Shown: piece after piece, positions 47,888 to 58,012 of the stretch
How the letters are laid out: every line of letters begins with the position of its first letter
How positions within the stretch are numbered: position 1 is the first letter of the stretch
Origin: Affinundibacterium seohonense
GTDB taxonomy: Bacteria > Pseudomonadota > Gammaproteobacteria > Burkholderiales > Burkholderiaceae_D
Length of the DNA: 64,000 nt
Assembly: GCF_014284305.1 (NCBI RefSeq)
Contig: NZ_JACOFW010000002.1
Location: 271,601-335,600 of the forward strand
Direction of reading: 5' to 3'
Notes under the pieces: model-generated
What the model was told of the DNA's origin: nothing
Database searches by the model: none
What the model saw: the letters and a program-made list of their open reading frames with translations, nothing else
Translations under genes and position numbers: made by a program

Positions 47888-47918
47888 CCCGCCAATTGAT
47901 TTGGTGGGTTTTGTCTTT
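47888..47918 (+). terminator. Terminator-like hairpin between rpsK and rpsD
   Basis: CCCGCCAA (47888-47895) pairs with TTGGTGGG (47901-47908, one G-U pair) and is followed by TTTTGTCTTT. A UUCG-capped stem, GCTTAG-CTTCGG-CTAAGC, lies just upstream near 47836-47853. Together they should reduce read-through into rpsD. Confidence 0.65.
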
Positions 47919-48047
47919 CGTATTTTTGATACGATTTTATTTTTTCTTATTCGATTTTTATTTAATAAGACCACTGTCTGATTGCAGGTAGATCAGACTA
48001 GCGTAGGTTGTCAATCGGCACTTACGTCATTTTTAAAGGAAATTATT

Positions 48048-48671
48048 GTGGCACGTTATATCGGACCTAAAGCAAAATTATCCCGTCGCGAAGGCACGGA
48101 TCTGTTCCTGAAAAGCGCACGTCGCTCTTTGGATTCAAAATGCAAATTAGATGTAAAACCAGGTCAACACGGCGCGAAATCTGGCGCACGTACATCTGAC
48201 TTCGGTAATCAATTGCGTGAAAAACAAAAAGTTAAACGTATGTACGGCGTTTTAGAGCGTCAATTCCGTCGTTATTTCGCAGAAGCTGATCGTCAAAAAG
48301 GTAACACTGGCGAAACTTTGTTGAAATTGTTGGAATCCCGTTTGGACAACGTTGCATACCGTATGGGTTTCGGTTCCACACGTGCTGAAGCGCGTCAGTT
48401 GGTCAGCCACAAAGCATTCACAGTCAACGGCGGCGTAGTTAATATCGCTTCTTACCAAGTTAAAGCTGGTGACGTTGTTGCTGTTCGTGAAAAATCCAAA
48501 AAGCAAGTTCGTATCGTTGAAGCTTTGGCCTTGGCTGAGCAAATCGGTATGCCATCTTGGGTTTCAGTAGACTCCAAGAAAATGGAAGGTACTTTCAAGG
48601 CGATGCCTGATCGTAGCGACATCGCTCACGATGTCAACGAATCTTTGATCGTTGAATTGTACTCACGTTAA
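48048..48671 (+). CDS. rpsD: 30S ribosomal protein S4
   Basis: A 207-residue assembly initiator that represses the alpha operon in E. coli. [27 protein letters not shown] and the S4 domain ([20 protein letters not shown]) are conserved. It starts at GTG (48048) after AAAGGA; an upstream frame extension to 47982 lacks similarity. About 215 bases separate it from rpsK. Confidence 0.96.
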   Translation: MARYIGPKAKLSRREGTDLFLKSARRSLDSKCKLDVKPGQHGAKSGARTSDFGNQLREKQKVKRMYGVLERQFRRYFAEADRQKGNTGETLLKLLESRLDNVAYRMGFGSTRAEARQLVSHKAFTVNGGVVNIASYQVKAGDVVAVREKSKKQVRIVEALALAEQIGMPSWVSVDSKKMEGTFKAMPDRSDIAHDVNESLIVELYSR

Positions 48672-48685
48672 TATTAAGTTTCACC

Positions 48686-48718
48686 GCCTGCCCATTTTAC
48701 GATGGGCAGGCTTTTTTC
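48686..48718 (+). terminator. Strong terminator between rpsD and rpoA
   Basis: GCCTGCCCAT and ATGGGCAGGC form a perfect ten-base stem with a six-base loop, followed by a run of six Ts. It lies only 15 bases after rpsD, so rpoA must rely on read-through or on a promoter in the next 60 bases. Confidence 0.85.
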
Positions 48719-48774
48719 TTTTTGCCATCAGCCTTATCGGTGTAACGAGCCGAGGGTATTGAAAAGGACAAATA

Positions 48775-49752
48775 ATGCAAAACAATCTGTTTAAGCCTCG
48801 TATTATCGACGTTGAAATGTTGGGCCCTGGCTCAGCGAAAGTAGTGATGGAGCCATTTGAACGTGGTTTCGGTCATACACTCGGTAACTCTTTACGCCGT
48901 GTCTTGTTGTCTTCTATGGTTGGCTACGCGCCAACTGAAGTCACCATCGCTGGTGTAGTTCATGAGTATTCGACTCTCGATGGCGTGCAAGAAGACGTCG
49001 TCGATATTTTGTTGAACTTGAAAGGCGTAGTCTTCAAGTTGCACGAACGTGATGAAGTTACTTTGACTTTGAAAAAAGAAGGCGAAGGCGCAGTATTGGC
49101 TTCCGACATCGATTTGCCACATAACGTAGAACTGATTAATCCAGATCACGTGATTGCTAATTTGACCGCTGGCGGCAAATTGGATATGCAAATCAAAGTA
49201 GAAAAAGGTCGTGGCTACGTTCCTGGTAACGTACGTCGTTTGTCTGAAGATGCGAACAAAACTATTGGTCGTATTATTTTGGACGCGTCTTTCTCTCCAG
49301 TGCGTCGTGTTTCTTACTCTGTTGAGTCTGCTCGCGTTGAACAACGTACAGATTTGGACAAGTTGATCATCAATATCGAAACAAATGGCGTGATCACTCC
49401 AGAAGAAGCGATTCGTCAATCTGCTCGCGTTTTGGTCGATCAGTTGCACGTATTCGCGGCTTTGGAAGGTACAGAAGCGGCTGCAGAAGCACCATCACGT
49501 GCACCTGCTGTTGATCCTGTCTTGTTGCGCCCAGTCGATGATTTGGAATTGACTGTCCGTTCAGCAAACTGCCTGAAAGCAGAAAACATTTACTACATTG
49601 GTGATTTGATCCAACGTAGCGAAAATGAATTATTGAAGACACCAAACTTGGGTCGCAAATCTTTGAACGAAATCAAAGAAGTATTGGCCTCCCGTGGTTT
49701 GTCTTTGGGCATGAAGTTGGAAAACTGGCCACCAGCTGGTTTAGAGAAGTAA
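48775..49752 (+). CDS. rpoA: DNA-directed RNA polymerase subunit alpha
   Basis: A 325-residue subunit that nucleates RNA polymerase assembly. The N-terminal domain ([20 protein letters not shown]) and the C-terminal domain binding UP elements and activators ([39 protein letters not shown]) are separated by an Ala/Pro linker near residue 240. Confidence 0.98.
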   Translation: MQNNLFKPRIIDVEMLGPGSAKVVMEPFERGFGHTLGNSLRRVLLSSMVGYAPTEVTIAGVVHEYSTLDGVQEDVVDILLNLKGVVFKLHERDEVTLTLKKEGEGAVLASDIDLPHNVELINPDHVIANLTAGGKLDMQIKVEKGRGYVPGNVRRLSEDANKTIGRIILDASFSPVRRVSYSVESARVEQRTDLDKLIINIETNGVITPEEAIRQSARVLVDQLHVFAALEGTEAAAEAPSRAPAVDPVLLRPVDDLELTVRSANCLKAENIYYIGDLIQRSENELLKTPNLGRKSLNEIKEVLASRGLSLGMKLENWPPAGLEK

Positions 49753-49759
49753 TCTTGAT

Positions 49760-49792
49760 GTCGGGTCGACTCGTTTGACCCGACGTTTTATT
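49760..49792 (+). terminator. Terminator-like hairpin between rpoA and rplQ
   Basis: GTCGGGTC (49760-49767) pairs with GACCCGAC (49777-49784), followed by GTTTTATTTG. A second small stem, CGTCAAA-TGG-TTTGACG, lies at 49824-49840. Confidence 0.6.
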
Positions 49793-49881
49793 TGTAGTGC
49801 GTAATAAGAACATTACCGGTCCGCGTCAAATGGTTTGACGATAGAAGAACTGGAATTTTTAAACAATCGAAAGGAAGTACC

Positions 49882-50280
49882 ATGCGTCATCGTCACGGCT
49901 TACGTAAGCTGAATCGTACATCATCACACCGTTTAGCAATGTTGCGCAATATGACAGTTTCCCTGTTGCGCCACGAAGCAATCAAAACAACTTTGCCAAA
50001 AGCAAAAGAATTGCGCCGCGTTGTTGAGCCAATTTTGACTTTGGGTAAAACAGACACATTGGCAAACAAACGTTTGGCATTCAACCGTTTGCGCGATCGT
50101 GAAATCGTTCAGAAGTTGTTCGCTGAATTGGGTCCACGTTTTGCAAATCGCAATGGTGGTTACCTGCGTATTTTGAAAATGGGTTTCCGCGTCGGCGACA
50201 ATGCGCCTATGGCATATGTAGAATTGTTGGATCGTCCAGAAGTCTCTGACGCTGTAGATGCACCAACAGTTGACGAATAA
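49882..50280 (+). CDS. rplQ: 50S ribosomal protein L17
   Basis: A 132-residue tunnel-exit-side protein: [35 protein letters not shown] and [18 protein letters not shown]. Last gene of the ribosomal cluster. Confidence 0.97.
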   Translation: MRHRHGLRKLNRTSSHRLAMLRNMTVSLLRHEAIKTTLPKAKELRRVVEPILTLGKTDTLANKRLAFNRLRDREIVQKLFAELGPRFANRNGGYLRILKMGFRVGDNAPMAYVELLDRPEVSDAVDAPTVDE

Positions 50281-50312
50281 GCTAAGTTGTAATTAGCAGT
50301 TCTGAAATAAGA

Positions 50313-50343
50313 AGCCGTTCAGTAAAATGAACGGCTTTTTTTA
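50313..50343 (+). terminator. Terminator after rplQ
   Basis: AGCCGTTCA and TGAACGGCT form a nine-base stem with a six-base loop, followed by a long T-run. It closes the ribosomal cluster. The next 260 bases to dsbD show no credible gene. Confidence 0.9.
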
Positions 50344-50603
50344 TTGCTTGATGCCGATCATCGGGCAAATACAGGTGGGGCATTTTCCCAATTCATAGAA
50401 ATGTCGATAAGTGATTTAAATGTCCGCCTTAGTCAAGAAACTTGGTTGTTCAACTTAGACGCCGAACTAAGTGGGCTCCGCTGACGTCGTTTCTGGTATT
50501 CCGTTAAGATAGCGAATCCCGCCGCTAGTCCGCTTACTTTGGATAAAGTGAACTATGAGGGCCTGTCCGAATCTGAAGACAAATGTTTTGAATTTCAAAG
50601 AGA

Positions 50604-52385
50604 ATGATGAAATCTTTCCCCTGTATGCAATTGATGCGCGATAACTTGCTTCCTTTATTCTCAGTTAATCGCGCTATGCGGCTATTCCTGGGGTTTTTGA
50701 GTATCCTCCTCCTATTTGTATCGACAGTAAGGGCGGAAGAGTTCCTGGAGCCGGAGAAGGCATTCCAGGTCAAGGCGCAGATGGTAAGTAAAGATCAGGT
50801 GCGCATTACTTACACCATCGCCGATGCTTACTATCTTTATCGAGAACGTTTGAAATTCGGCGCGCAAGGCGCTGAATTGGGTGCGGTTCAACTCCCCGCA
50901 GGCAAAATCAAATTCGATGAGACTTTTCAGAAAGATGTCGAAACCTATCACCACGAATTGGTAGTGTTACTACCTGTAAAAGCAACTGCTGATTTTCAAT
51001 TGAAATTGGAACTACAAGGCTGCGCTGAAGCTGGCCTATGCTATCCGCCGATGGAACTGACTTTGCCTGTGGCGCTGGCAGATATTGCGAGTGACGCAGG
51101 AGTAATGCCACAGGTCGCACAGGAAAGTGGTGAACAATCTAGCATCGCCGACGCCTTGAAAAGTGGTCGTTTAAGTTTGATCATCCCTTTGTTTTTGTTG
51201 CTTGGATTGGGTCTGTCGTTGACACCTTGTGTATTGCCTATGGTGCCTATCCTCTCGTTCATTATTGTTGGCGAAGGCGCTGCAATAAAGCGTAGTCGCG
51301 GCTTTTTCTTGTCGTTGAGTTACGTTCTCGGCATGGCTCTGGTGTACACCAGTTTAGGTGTCGCCGCAGGTTTATTGGGTGAGGGACTTTCGGCTGCTTT
51401 GCAAAATCCTTGGGTGCTGTCTGCGTTTGCATTACTAATGATCGGCTTGTCTCTGTCGATGTTCGGTGTCTATCAACTGCAAATGCCAGCAGCGATTCAA
51501 ACTCGTTTGACCTATTTCTCTGAAGGTCAGCGTAATGGCAAGATGGCGGGTGTATTTCTGATGGGTGCGATTTCTGCATTGATCGTTGGTCCTTGTGTCG
51601 CCGCGCCTTTGGCTGGTGCTTTGGTGTATATCAGTCAAACGAAGGATGTCGTGGTGGGTGGAACCGCTTTATTTTTCCTGGCTATGGGTATGGGCGTGCC
51701 ATTGCTGTTGGTTGGGATATCCGCAGGTAGTTTGTTGCCACGCGCCGGGGTTTGGATGGAGCAGATCAAACGCTTCTTCGGCGTGTTGATGTTGGCAATG
51801 GCGATTTGGATGGTCTCGCCAGTCTTGCCGCCCGTGGTGCAAATGATTGCTTGGGCAATTTTGCTGTTGGGTTACGGGATCTATCAGTTGGCTGTTTATC
51901 GAGGTAAATTACTTTCCAAGTTGATTGCAATCATTTTTGTGCTGGCTGGCGGGATGCAATTACTTGGCGTTGCGACGGGTGGACGTGATGCCTTGGCGCC
52001 GATAGCGCACCTCACCGGAAGTGTGCAACATGTGAAGTTTCAACGTATCAAATCGTCTGCTGAATTGGATGCTGTGTTGGCGCAATCCAATGGCAAAATC
52101 GTGATGCTAGATTTTTACGCCGACTGGTGCGTGTCGTGCAAAGAGATGGAAAAACTAACTTTCGTCGAGCCAAGAGTGAAAGCTCAACTGGATCAAATTT
52201 TGTTGCTGCAAGTCGATGTCACAGCGAATAACGCGGATGATAAAGCATTATTGAAACGCTTTGGTTTGTTTGGCCCGCCAGGAATTATTTTCTTTGGAGC
52301 ACAAGGCAAAGAGATTTCCAACACGCGCGTGATCGGTTATCAGAATGCGGATAAGTTTTTGAATTCTTTGCAGAAGCTGAAATGA
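50604..52385 (+). CDS. dsbD: Thiol:disulfide interchange protein DsbD
   Basis: DsbD carries electrons from cytosolic thioredoxin to periplasmic thiol proteins. All six redox cysteines are present: the N-terminal pair in GCAEAGLCYPP, the membrane pair in LTPCVLP and VGPCVAAP, and the C-terminal thioredoxin pair in DWCVSCKEME. About eight membrane helices separate the two periplasmic domains. The N-terminus is ambiguous: from 50604 it has 593 residues, while the ATG at 50676 gives an ideal signal peptide (MRLFLGFLSILLLFVSTVRA). It could supply electrons to the two periplasmic glutaredoxins in this window (inferred). Confidence 0.95.
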   Translation: MMKSFPCMQLMRDNLLPLFSVNRAMRLFLGFLSILLLFVSTVRAEEFLEPEKAFQVKAQMVSKDQVRITYTIADAYYLYRERLKFGAQGAELGAVQLPAGKIKFDETFQKDVETYHHELVVLLPVKATADFQLKLELQGCAEAGLCYPPMELTLPVALADIASDAGVMPQVAQESGEQSSIADALKSGRLSLIIPLFLLLGLGLSLTPCVLPMVPILSFIIVGEGAAIKRSRGFFLSLSYVLGMALVYTSLGVAAGLLGEGLSAALQNPWVLSAFALLMIGLSLSMFGVYQLQMPAAIQTRLTYFSEGQRNGKMAGVFLMGAISALIVGPCVAAPLAGALVYISQTKDVVVGGTALFFLAMGMGVPLLLVGISAGSLLPRAGVWMEQIKRFFGVLMLAMAIWMVSPVLPPVVQMIAWAILLLGYGIYQLAVYRGKLLSKLIAIIFVLAGGMQLLGVATGGRDALAPIAHLTGSVQHVKFQRIKSSAELDAVLAQSNGKIVMLDFYADWCVSCKEMEKLTFVEPRVKAQLDQILLLQVDVTANNADDKALLKRFGLFGPPGIIFFGAQGKEISNTRVIGYQNADKFLNSLQKLK

Positions 52386-52425
52386 TGTAAGGCGCTTTTG
52401 AGATTAGCTGATGATGAATGAAAGG

Positions 52426-52458
52426 CTGGCTTGGTTGAATACTAAGCCAGCTTTTTTA
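52426..52458 (+). terminator. Terminator after dsbD
   Basis: GCTGGCTT and AAGCCAGC form an eight-base stem with an 11-base loop, followed by six Ts, between converging dsbD and sbcB. Confidence 0.85.
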
Positions 52459-52464
52459 TATGTA

Positions 52465-53904
52465 TTAACGAATAGGAACAACTAGCTCGGCATAATCATA
52501 GAGTGCGCCAAGAATCTCCTCGGCCTCTTCATCAGCAGATTCTGAAAGTTGATCGATCTCATTGAAATACATATCGACTGTCCTTGCATTCGCTTCGCCA
52601 TCTAATAGACGCGCTACGCGATGTTCTTCCCACGTGTTCACTTCATCATTGCTGAGAGATTCAGGAAAGTTACGTGCACGATAGCGGAATACTAATTCTC
52701 TCAAACGTTGATCGTTAAAAAGCGGATGTGCGTTCGCTAATTGCTGTGGATTCATCTGACGCAAATCATTCATTACTTTTCTATCTGCGCCACTGATAAA
52801 GCCACCATACAAGTCTTCATCTACGTCGACTGCTTCGAAGCTTGGACGAGCGTAGACTTGCTCCCATAGTTGGGGGTTGAGAGTTGCATGTATGTTCTTC
52901 GCAGTCTCAGCGTATGCCATGGTTTCTTGCATATCAATGCCCCATCGCGTTGCCATTTCACTGCTTAGTGTTTTCAGGTTGCCGATCACGATAGGCGATT
53001 TATTCAGATGTATGCTTTTCACAGGCAAACGCGTCACGCCATCTGGCAAAGCATCCTTTTTGCTGAACATGCGTTGCTGTATGGTTGCCACATCTAAATG
53101 CTGCAATTCGCTGGGATCACATTGCAAATCCCAAGCAATCACTTCATTTCTATTCGTCGGGTGTATCGCTAAAGGCCACATCACAGCAAGGCAACCTCGC
53201 TCGGTACTAAACATGCCGGAGATATGTAAAAATGGTTTCCCAAGCAGGGGCAAACCGATTTCGGTAGCAACCCTATCTTTTTTGTGTAAGGCAAAACAAA
53301 AATCAAAGAGCTTAGGTTGCTTCTCTTTGATTAGTTTTGCCAGGGCAATGGTGGCGCGTACGTCCGATAAAGCATCATGCGCCGCCGTATGTGCAATGCC
53401 ATTGGCAGCAGTCAAATGTTCTAGGCGAAAACTAGGTTTCCCCTCGTCATTCAAAGGCCAGTTAATGCCTTCTGGACGGAGCGCATAGGTCGTACGAACC
53501 ATATCCATAATATCCCAGCGTCCGCATTGATTTTGCCACTCGCGCGCATAAGGATCGATCAAATTGCGCCAGAACATAAAGCGCGTAATTTCATCATCAA
53601 AACGTATGGTGTTGTAGCCCACGCCTATGGTGCAGGTGGCAGCTAACGCACGTTCTACTTGAGCGGCAAATTCATGTTCTGGGATGCCATGTTCCAGACA
53701 CTGTTGCGGCGTGATGTGCGTGATCAGACAAGATTGCGGATCAGGTAAAAAATCATTCGCAGGCTTACAGAAAATATTGATAGGTTCGCCGATTTCATTC
53801 AGGTCTGCATCGGTACGAATCGCGGCAAATTGAGCTGGTCGATCACGTCTGGCTTGTGCGCCAAAAGTTTCATAGTCGTGCCAGAGAAAGCTATGTGTAT
53901 GCAT
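52465..53904 (-). CDS. sbcB: Exodeoxyribonuclease I
   Basis: A 479-residue 3'-5' single-strand DNA exonuclease used in recombination and mismatch repair. The DEDD nuclease domain opens with WHDYETFG (metal-binding Asp and Glu) and continues with GYNTIRFDDEITR and HDALSDVRATIALA; the SH3-like and helical domains follow (DLYGGFISGADRK). Full length for the family. Confidence 0.95.
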   Translation of the reverse strand: MHTHSFLWHDYETFGAQARRDRPAQFAAIRTDADLNEIGEPINIFCKPANDFLPDPQSCLITHITPQQCLEHGIPEHEFAAQVERALAATCTIGVGYNTIRFDDEITRFMFWRNLIDPYAREWQNQCGRWDIMDMVRTTYALRPEGINWPLNDEGKPSFRLEHLTAANGIAHTAAHDALSDVRATIALAKLIKEKQPKLFDFCFALHKKDRVATEIGLPLLGKPFLHISGMFSTERGCLAVMWPLAIHPTNRNEVIAWDLQCDPSELQHLDVATIQQRMFSKKDALPDGVTRLPVKSIHLNKSPIVIGNLKTLSSEMATRWGIDMQETMAYAETAKNIHATLNPQLWEQVYARPSFEAVDVDEDLYGGFISGADRKVMNDLRQMNPQQLANAHPLFNDQRLRELVFRYRARNFPESLSNDEVNTWEEHRVARLLDGEANARTVDMYFNEIDQLSESADEEAEEILGALYDYAELVVPIR

Positions 53905-53950
53905 GCGAGTAGATTTAGGTGAAATTGAATGAAGCTTGAACTTGAAGAAC

Positions 53951-55084
53951 TCAGTGATCAGCGCGTTGACCGCGATCTCCGATGTAGCGTTGCAGTCCTA
54001 AGGCAATCAGGAATAATAGTACCGATAGGCCCATTAAGCCGATAGTCCATTTAAAGCCAGTCTCCTCATTAATCCACGGCATTTTCGTAAAGTTCATTCC
54101 GAAGATACCAGTGATTAAAGTTAAAGGCATAAACAGTGCAGTAATGACGGTCAAGAGTCGCATCGTTTCACTTGTCTTGTGCGCGACAGCAGCAAAATGA
54201 ATTTGTACGGATGATTCTAGGGAGGCTTCTAATCTACGCGTATGATTTAAGACGCGGTTAATATGTTCCATCACATCGTTTGTGCGTACTAAAAGCAAAT
54301 CTTTTGCACGGCTAAGCTCGCCACCTTCAGTATCATAGGTATCGACAAAGTGATCACGTAACTCTTGTATTGCATCGTATTGCTCTTCACATAGATGTTC
54401 GAGTTTGCGTAACTCGACGCGTGAATCGAGCAACGCGACCCAATTATTAAATGGTTTGCGTGGATCTAATAAAGCATGTTGCCAGCGATCTAATTGATTG
54501 GTCAAAGGCTGCCGCAAATCGAGGTATTGATCGACCATCAGATTTAACAAACGCAACATTAAATCTTCGGGCGATGCGGGCAAGCGGCTGCTGAGATTAT
54601 TGCTGTCTTTTGATTTGTAACTGAGTAGACGCGTTCGCATACCTTCTATCGTACGGCTTTGTATCGAGCGTATGGTGATTAAGGTATTGCCGAGTAAAAG
54701 AAAAGAAACAGGTTGTGTTTGCAAACGATGCAATGCGGCTGGTATTTTCTTTTTGATGGTTTCGGTCGCGTTGTTTGCTTCACCATTTAAAGCTAATTTT
54801 TGAAAGACGACTAATTCGTAATCTTGTGTAGCATCAAAATAGGATGGATGGCTTAGGTTGCAGACATCTTTTAAATGCAAATCGTAGACACGAATGCCTG
54901 TTATTTTTTCGATCTGATCGCGCCACGAGTCGGTGTCGCCAGCAACTTCGTCGTGTGTGCAATCTATCCACATGAACCCGGGTGATTCATCAGCATGATC
55001 ATTTTCGCCGTCGCCAATCAGGCCGTGGTCGTCGGCCTTAGCGTTGAGTGTGACTTGTATTTCGCTGATGAAAAAAATATCCAT
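53951..55084 (-). CDS. corA: CorA-family divalent metal transporter
   Basis: A 377-residue protein with a large cytosolic alpha/beta and helical funnel domain and two C-terminal membrane helices. The first helix ends in the signature GMNFTKMPW, and FFISEIQVTL starts the protein. CorA forms pentamers importing Mg2+, Co2+ or Ni2+; ZntB relatives move Zn2+, and the substrate cannot be told here. No strong ribosome site is seen. Confidence 0.88.
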   Translation of the reverse strand: MDIFFISEIQVTLNAKADDHGLIGDGENDHADESPGFMWIDCTHDEVAGDTDSWRDQIEKITGIRVYDLHLKDVCNLSHPSYFDATQDYELVVFQKLALNGEANNATETIKKKIPAALHRLQTQPVSFLLLGNTLITIRSIQSRTIEGMRTRLLSYKSKDSNNLSSRLPASPEDLMLRLLNLMVDQYLDLRQPLTNQLDRWQHALLDPRKPFNNWVALLDSRVELRKLEHLCEEQYDAIQELRDHFVDTYDTEGGELSRAKDLLLVRTNDVMEHINRVLNHTRRLEASLESSVQIHFAAVAHKTSETMRLLTVITALFMPLTLITGIFGMNFTKMPWINEETGFKWTIGLMGLSVLLFLIALGLQRYIGDRGQRADH

Positions 55085-55132
55085 GTTTTACAAACTAAGC
55101 CATCAAATTGTGTCGATATGTCCTGCTAGAAT

Positions 55133-56203
<1,071 letters not shown>

Positions 56204-56204
56204 T

Positions 56205-56300
56205 TATGCTTACCGCTGGTCCTCCCTAAGCGGGCGCCACTTGTTCCCATTCGATTGGCGTATTTTCCCCCGGTACTGCAAAGTACTGGGGTTTTTTTAT
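56205..56300 (+). ncRNA. Possible small RNA between engB and hemB
   Basis: On the plus strand, opposite to both flanking genes, three stems follow each other: CCGCT/AGCGG with GGTCCTCCCTA-like loop (56213-56233), CGCCA/TGGCG (56235-56260), and CCCCGGTACT-GCAA-AGTACTGGGG (56268-56291) with seven Ts. The last is a strong rho-independent terminator with a GNRA loop, yet no plus-strand protein gene precedes it. A TATGCT -10 at 56205 and TTGGCT 15 bases before it could start the RNA. The CCUCCC loop could pair with Shine-Dalgarno sequences. No named family recognised. Confidence 0.45.
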
Positions 56301-57013
56301 TGCGACGCGCCTACATTCTCGTTGTCGTCTAAGGTAGGTAATGTCGGTAAAACGTCCAAGCCAGTCAATTGACGAATTTTGGCATCCGCCTCTTCAATAC
56401 CGGTACGATTTAAAGCTGAAAACAATTGCGCAGTAAAAGGATATGGCGTGCCATCTTCATCAACATAACTTGCCAAAATATTCTGCGCCAGACGCAAGGC
56501 ATTGGTAGCATCATTTCGGTTCAATTTATCCGCCTTCGTCAGCAAGCAATGAATCGGACGACCCGTTGGCGCGAACCACTCTAACATCTGTTTATCTAAG
56601 TCCGTGAACGGGCGACGTGAATCCATGATCAAAATCAAAGCGGCTAACTGATCGCGTGTTTGTACGTAATTGCCGAGCAAGACATTCCAGTGATTCTTGG
56701 CAGCACCCGGAACTTCAGCGTAGCCATAACCTGGTAAGTCAACCAGCAAGGCACGAATTTCGTCCTGACGGGTTTCATCTTTACGATGTTGCCCCACATG
56801 TGCACCGCCAATGGAAAAAAAGTTAATGTGCTGTGTACGTCCAGGTGTCTTCGACGCAAAGCACAGTTTTTTCTGATTGCACAAAATATTGATGGCAGTA
56901 GATTTGCCTGCATTGGAGCGGCCAGCAAAGGCGACTTCCGGCACCGGCAAAGTAGGAAGATCGCGCAAATGATTTACCGTGGTGAAGAACCGAGCTTGCC
57001 AAAGGATAGACAT
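56297..57013 (-). CDS. engB: Ribosome biogenesis GTPase EngB (YihA/YsxC)
   Basis: A GTPase of about 238 residues needed for late 50S assembly. G1 [11 protein letters not shown]3 [10 protein letters not shown] and G4 TKADKLNR are present. I start it at MSILWQARF (57013), the normal N-terminus; the open frame continues upstream with hydrophobic sequence that does not belong to the family. It is divergent from the cytochrome c4 gene. Confidence 0.95.
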   Translation of the reverse strand: MSILWQARFFTTVNHLRDLPTLPVPEVAFAGRSNAGKSTAINILCNQKKLCFASKTPGRTQHINFFSIGGAHVGQHRKDETRQDEIRALLVDLPGYGYAEVPGAAKNHWNVLLGNYVQTRDQLAALILIMDSRRPFTDLDKQMLEWFAPTGRPIHCLLTKADKLNRNDATNALRLAQNILASYVDEDGTPYPFTAQLFSALNRTGIEEADAKIRQLTGLDVLPTLPTLDDNENVGASQ

Positions 57014-57267
57014 AAATATGAAGCCAATCAAAAAGAAATGATGCAAAAAAATGCAAAAAATAGGGACAAAACCAAATGTTCTCGTCCGAAATGTGAGGTT
57101 TCCTAGCGTCAATTGACTTGGAATAGCTCAACATTTCCATGAAAGCTATTGTACAATAAGGGGTTAGCTACGTGGGCTTCATAGTATTAATCGGAATTCC
57201 GTACGCTTTTTGCTTCCCAGTTAAGTTCAATAGAATCGATTTCCAATTTTTGTCTCAAGGTGTTTGA

Positions 57268-57939
57268 ATGAACCGTGCATTTTTATCCTTTTCTAAGTCA
57301 CTCAGTATGTTTGCTTTAGTGGCGTCTTCATTCGTTTCTGTTGCTTCTGCGAATGAACCGGCAGCAAAACCGGCAAAAGCCGATGCAGTTAAAGGTGAAG
57401 CCTTGTACACCAATGGTGATGCTGCACGCGGTATCGTTGCCTGCGTATCTTGTCATGGTGCAGCGGGTAATTCGACTATCAGTGTTAATCCAAAGCTCGC
57501 CGGCCAACACGATGCCTATTTGGTGAAACAATTAATGGATTTCACGACGCCAGCGCGTAACAACGCTGTGATGACTACGTTTTCTAAGTTAATGACGCCG
57601 GAAGACATGAAGAATGTTTCCGCATTCTTGGCGGTACAAAAACCTAAGGCAGGCGCAGCAAAAAATAAAGATATCGTTAAATTGGGCGAAACGATTTATC
57701 GTGCTGGTATCGCTGAAAAGAATATTGCAGCATGTGCAGGTTGCCACAGCCCGAACGGTGCTGGTATCCCTGCGCAATTCCCACGTATCGCTGGTCAGCA
57801 TCAAGATTACACTGTGGCACAGTTGACAGCGTTCCGCACTGGTGTACGTAAAAACAGCGCGCAAATGGTGACAATTGCGAAGCGTATGTCCGATGATGAA
57901 ATGAAAGCAGTTGCTGATTATGTTGCTGGCTTGAAATAA
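57268..57939 (+). CDS. Dihaem cytochrome c4-type protein
   Basis: A 223-residue periplasmic electron carrier. The signal peptide ends at VASANE; two haem-binding motifs follow, CVSCH and CAGCH, each in a similar half (NPKLAGQHDAYLVKQL; FPRIAGQHQDYTVAQL), which shows the internal duplication of cytochrome c4. Such proteins feed electrons to cbb3 or other terminal oxidases. It precedes the ResB and CcsB haem-attachment genes. Confidence 0.95.
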   Translation: MNRAFLSFSKSLSMFALVASSFVSVASANEPAAKPAKADAVKGEALYTNGDAARGIVACVSCHGAAGNSTISVNPKLAGQHDAYLVKQLMDFTTPARNNAVMTTFSKLMTPEDMKNVSAFLAVQKPKAGAAKNKDIVKLGETIYRAGIAEKNIAACAGCHSPNGAGIPAQFPRIAGQHQDYTVAQLTAFRTGVRKNSAQMVTIAKRMSDDEMKAVADYVAGLK

Positions 57940-57971
57940 GCATATCGACAATACGTAAAAAGATTAATGGA

Positions 57972-57998
57972 GGGGGTGGCAAATGCCATCCCCTTTTT
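57972..57998 (+). terminator. Terminator between cytochrome c4 and resB
   Basis: GGGGGTGGC and GCCATCCCC (one G-U pair) close on AAAT and are followed by TTTTTGTTTTT. Incomplete termination here would give more cytochrome than maturation machinery. It also shows that the ATG at 57983 is not the resB start. Confidence 0.8.
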
Positions 57999-58012
57999 GT
58001 TTTTGGAAATGT

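Noticed and set aside
53000..53488. Plus-strand frame of about 200 codons opposite sbcB
   Set aside because: It is antisense to a full-length exonuclease I gene with intact catalytic motifs and shows no independent evidence.
57983..58012. Upstream ATG start for resB with a G-rich ribosome site
   Set aside because: The bases form a terminator stem-loop with a T-run; the extra ten residues do not look like a ResB N-terminus.
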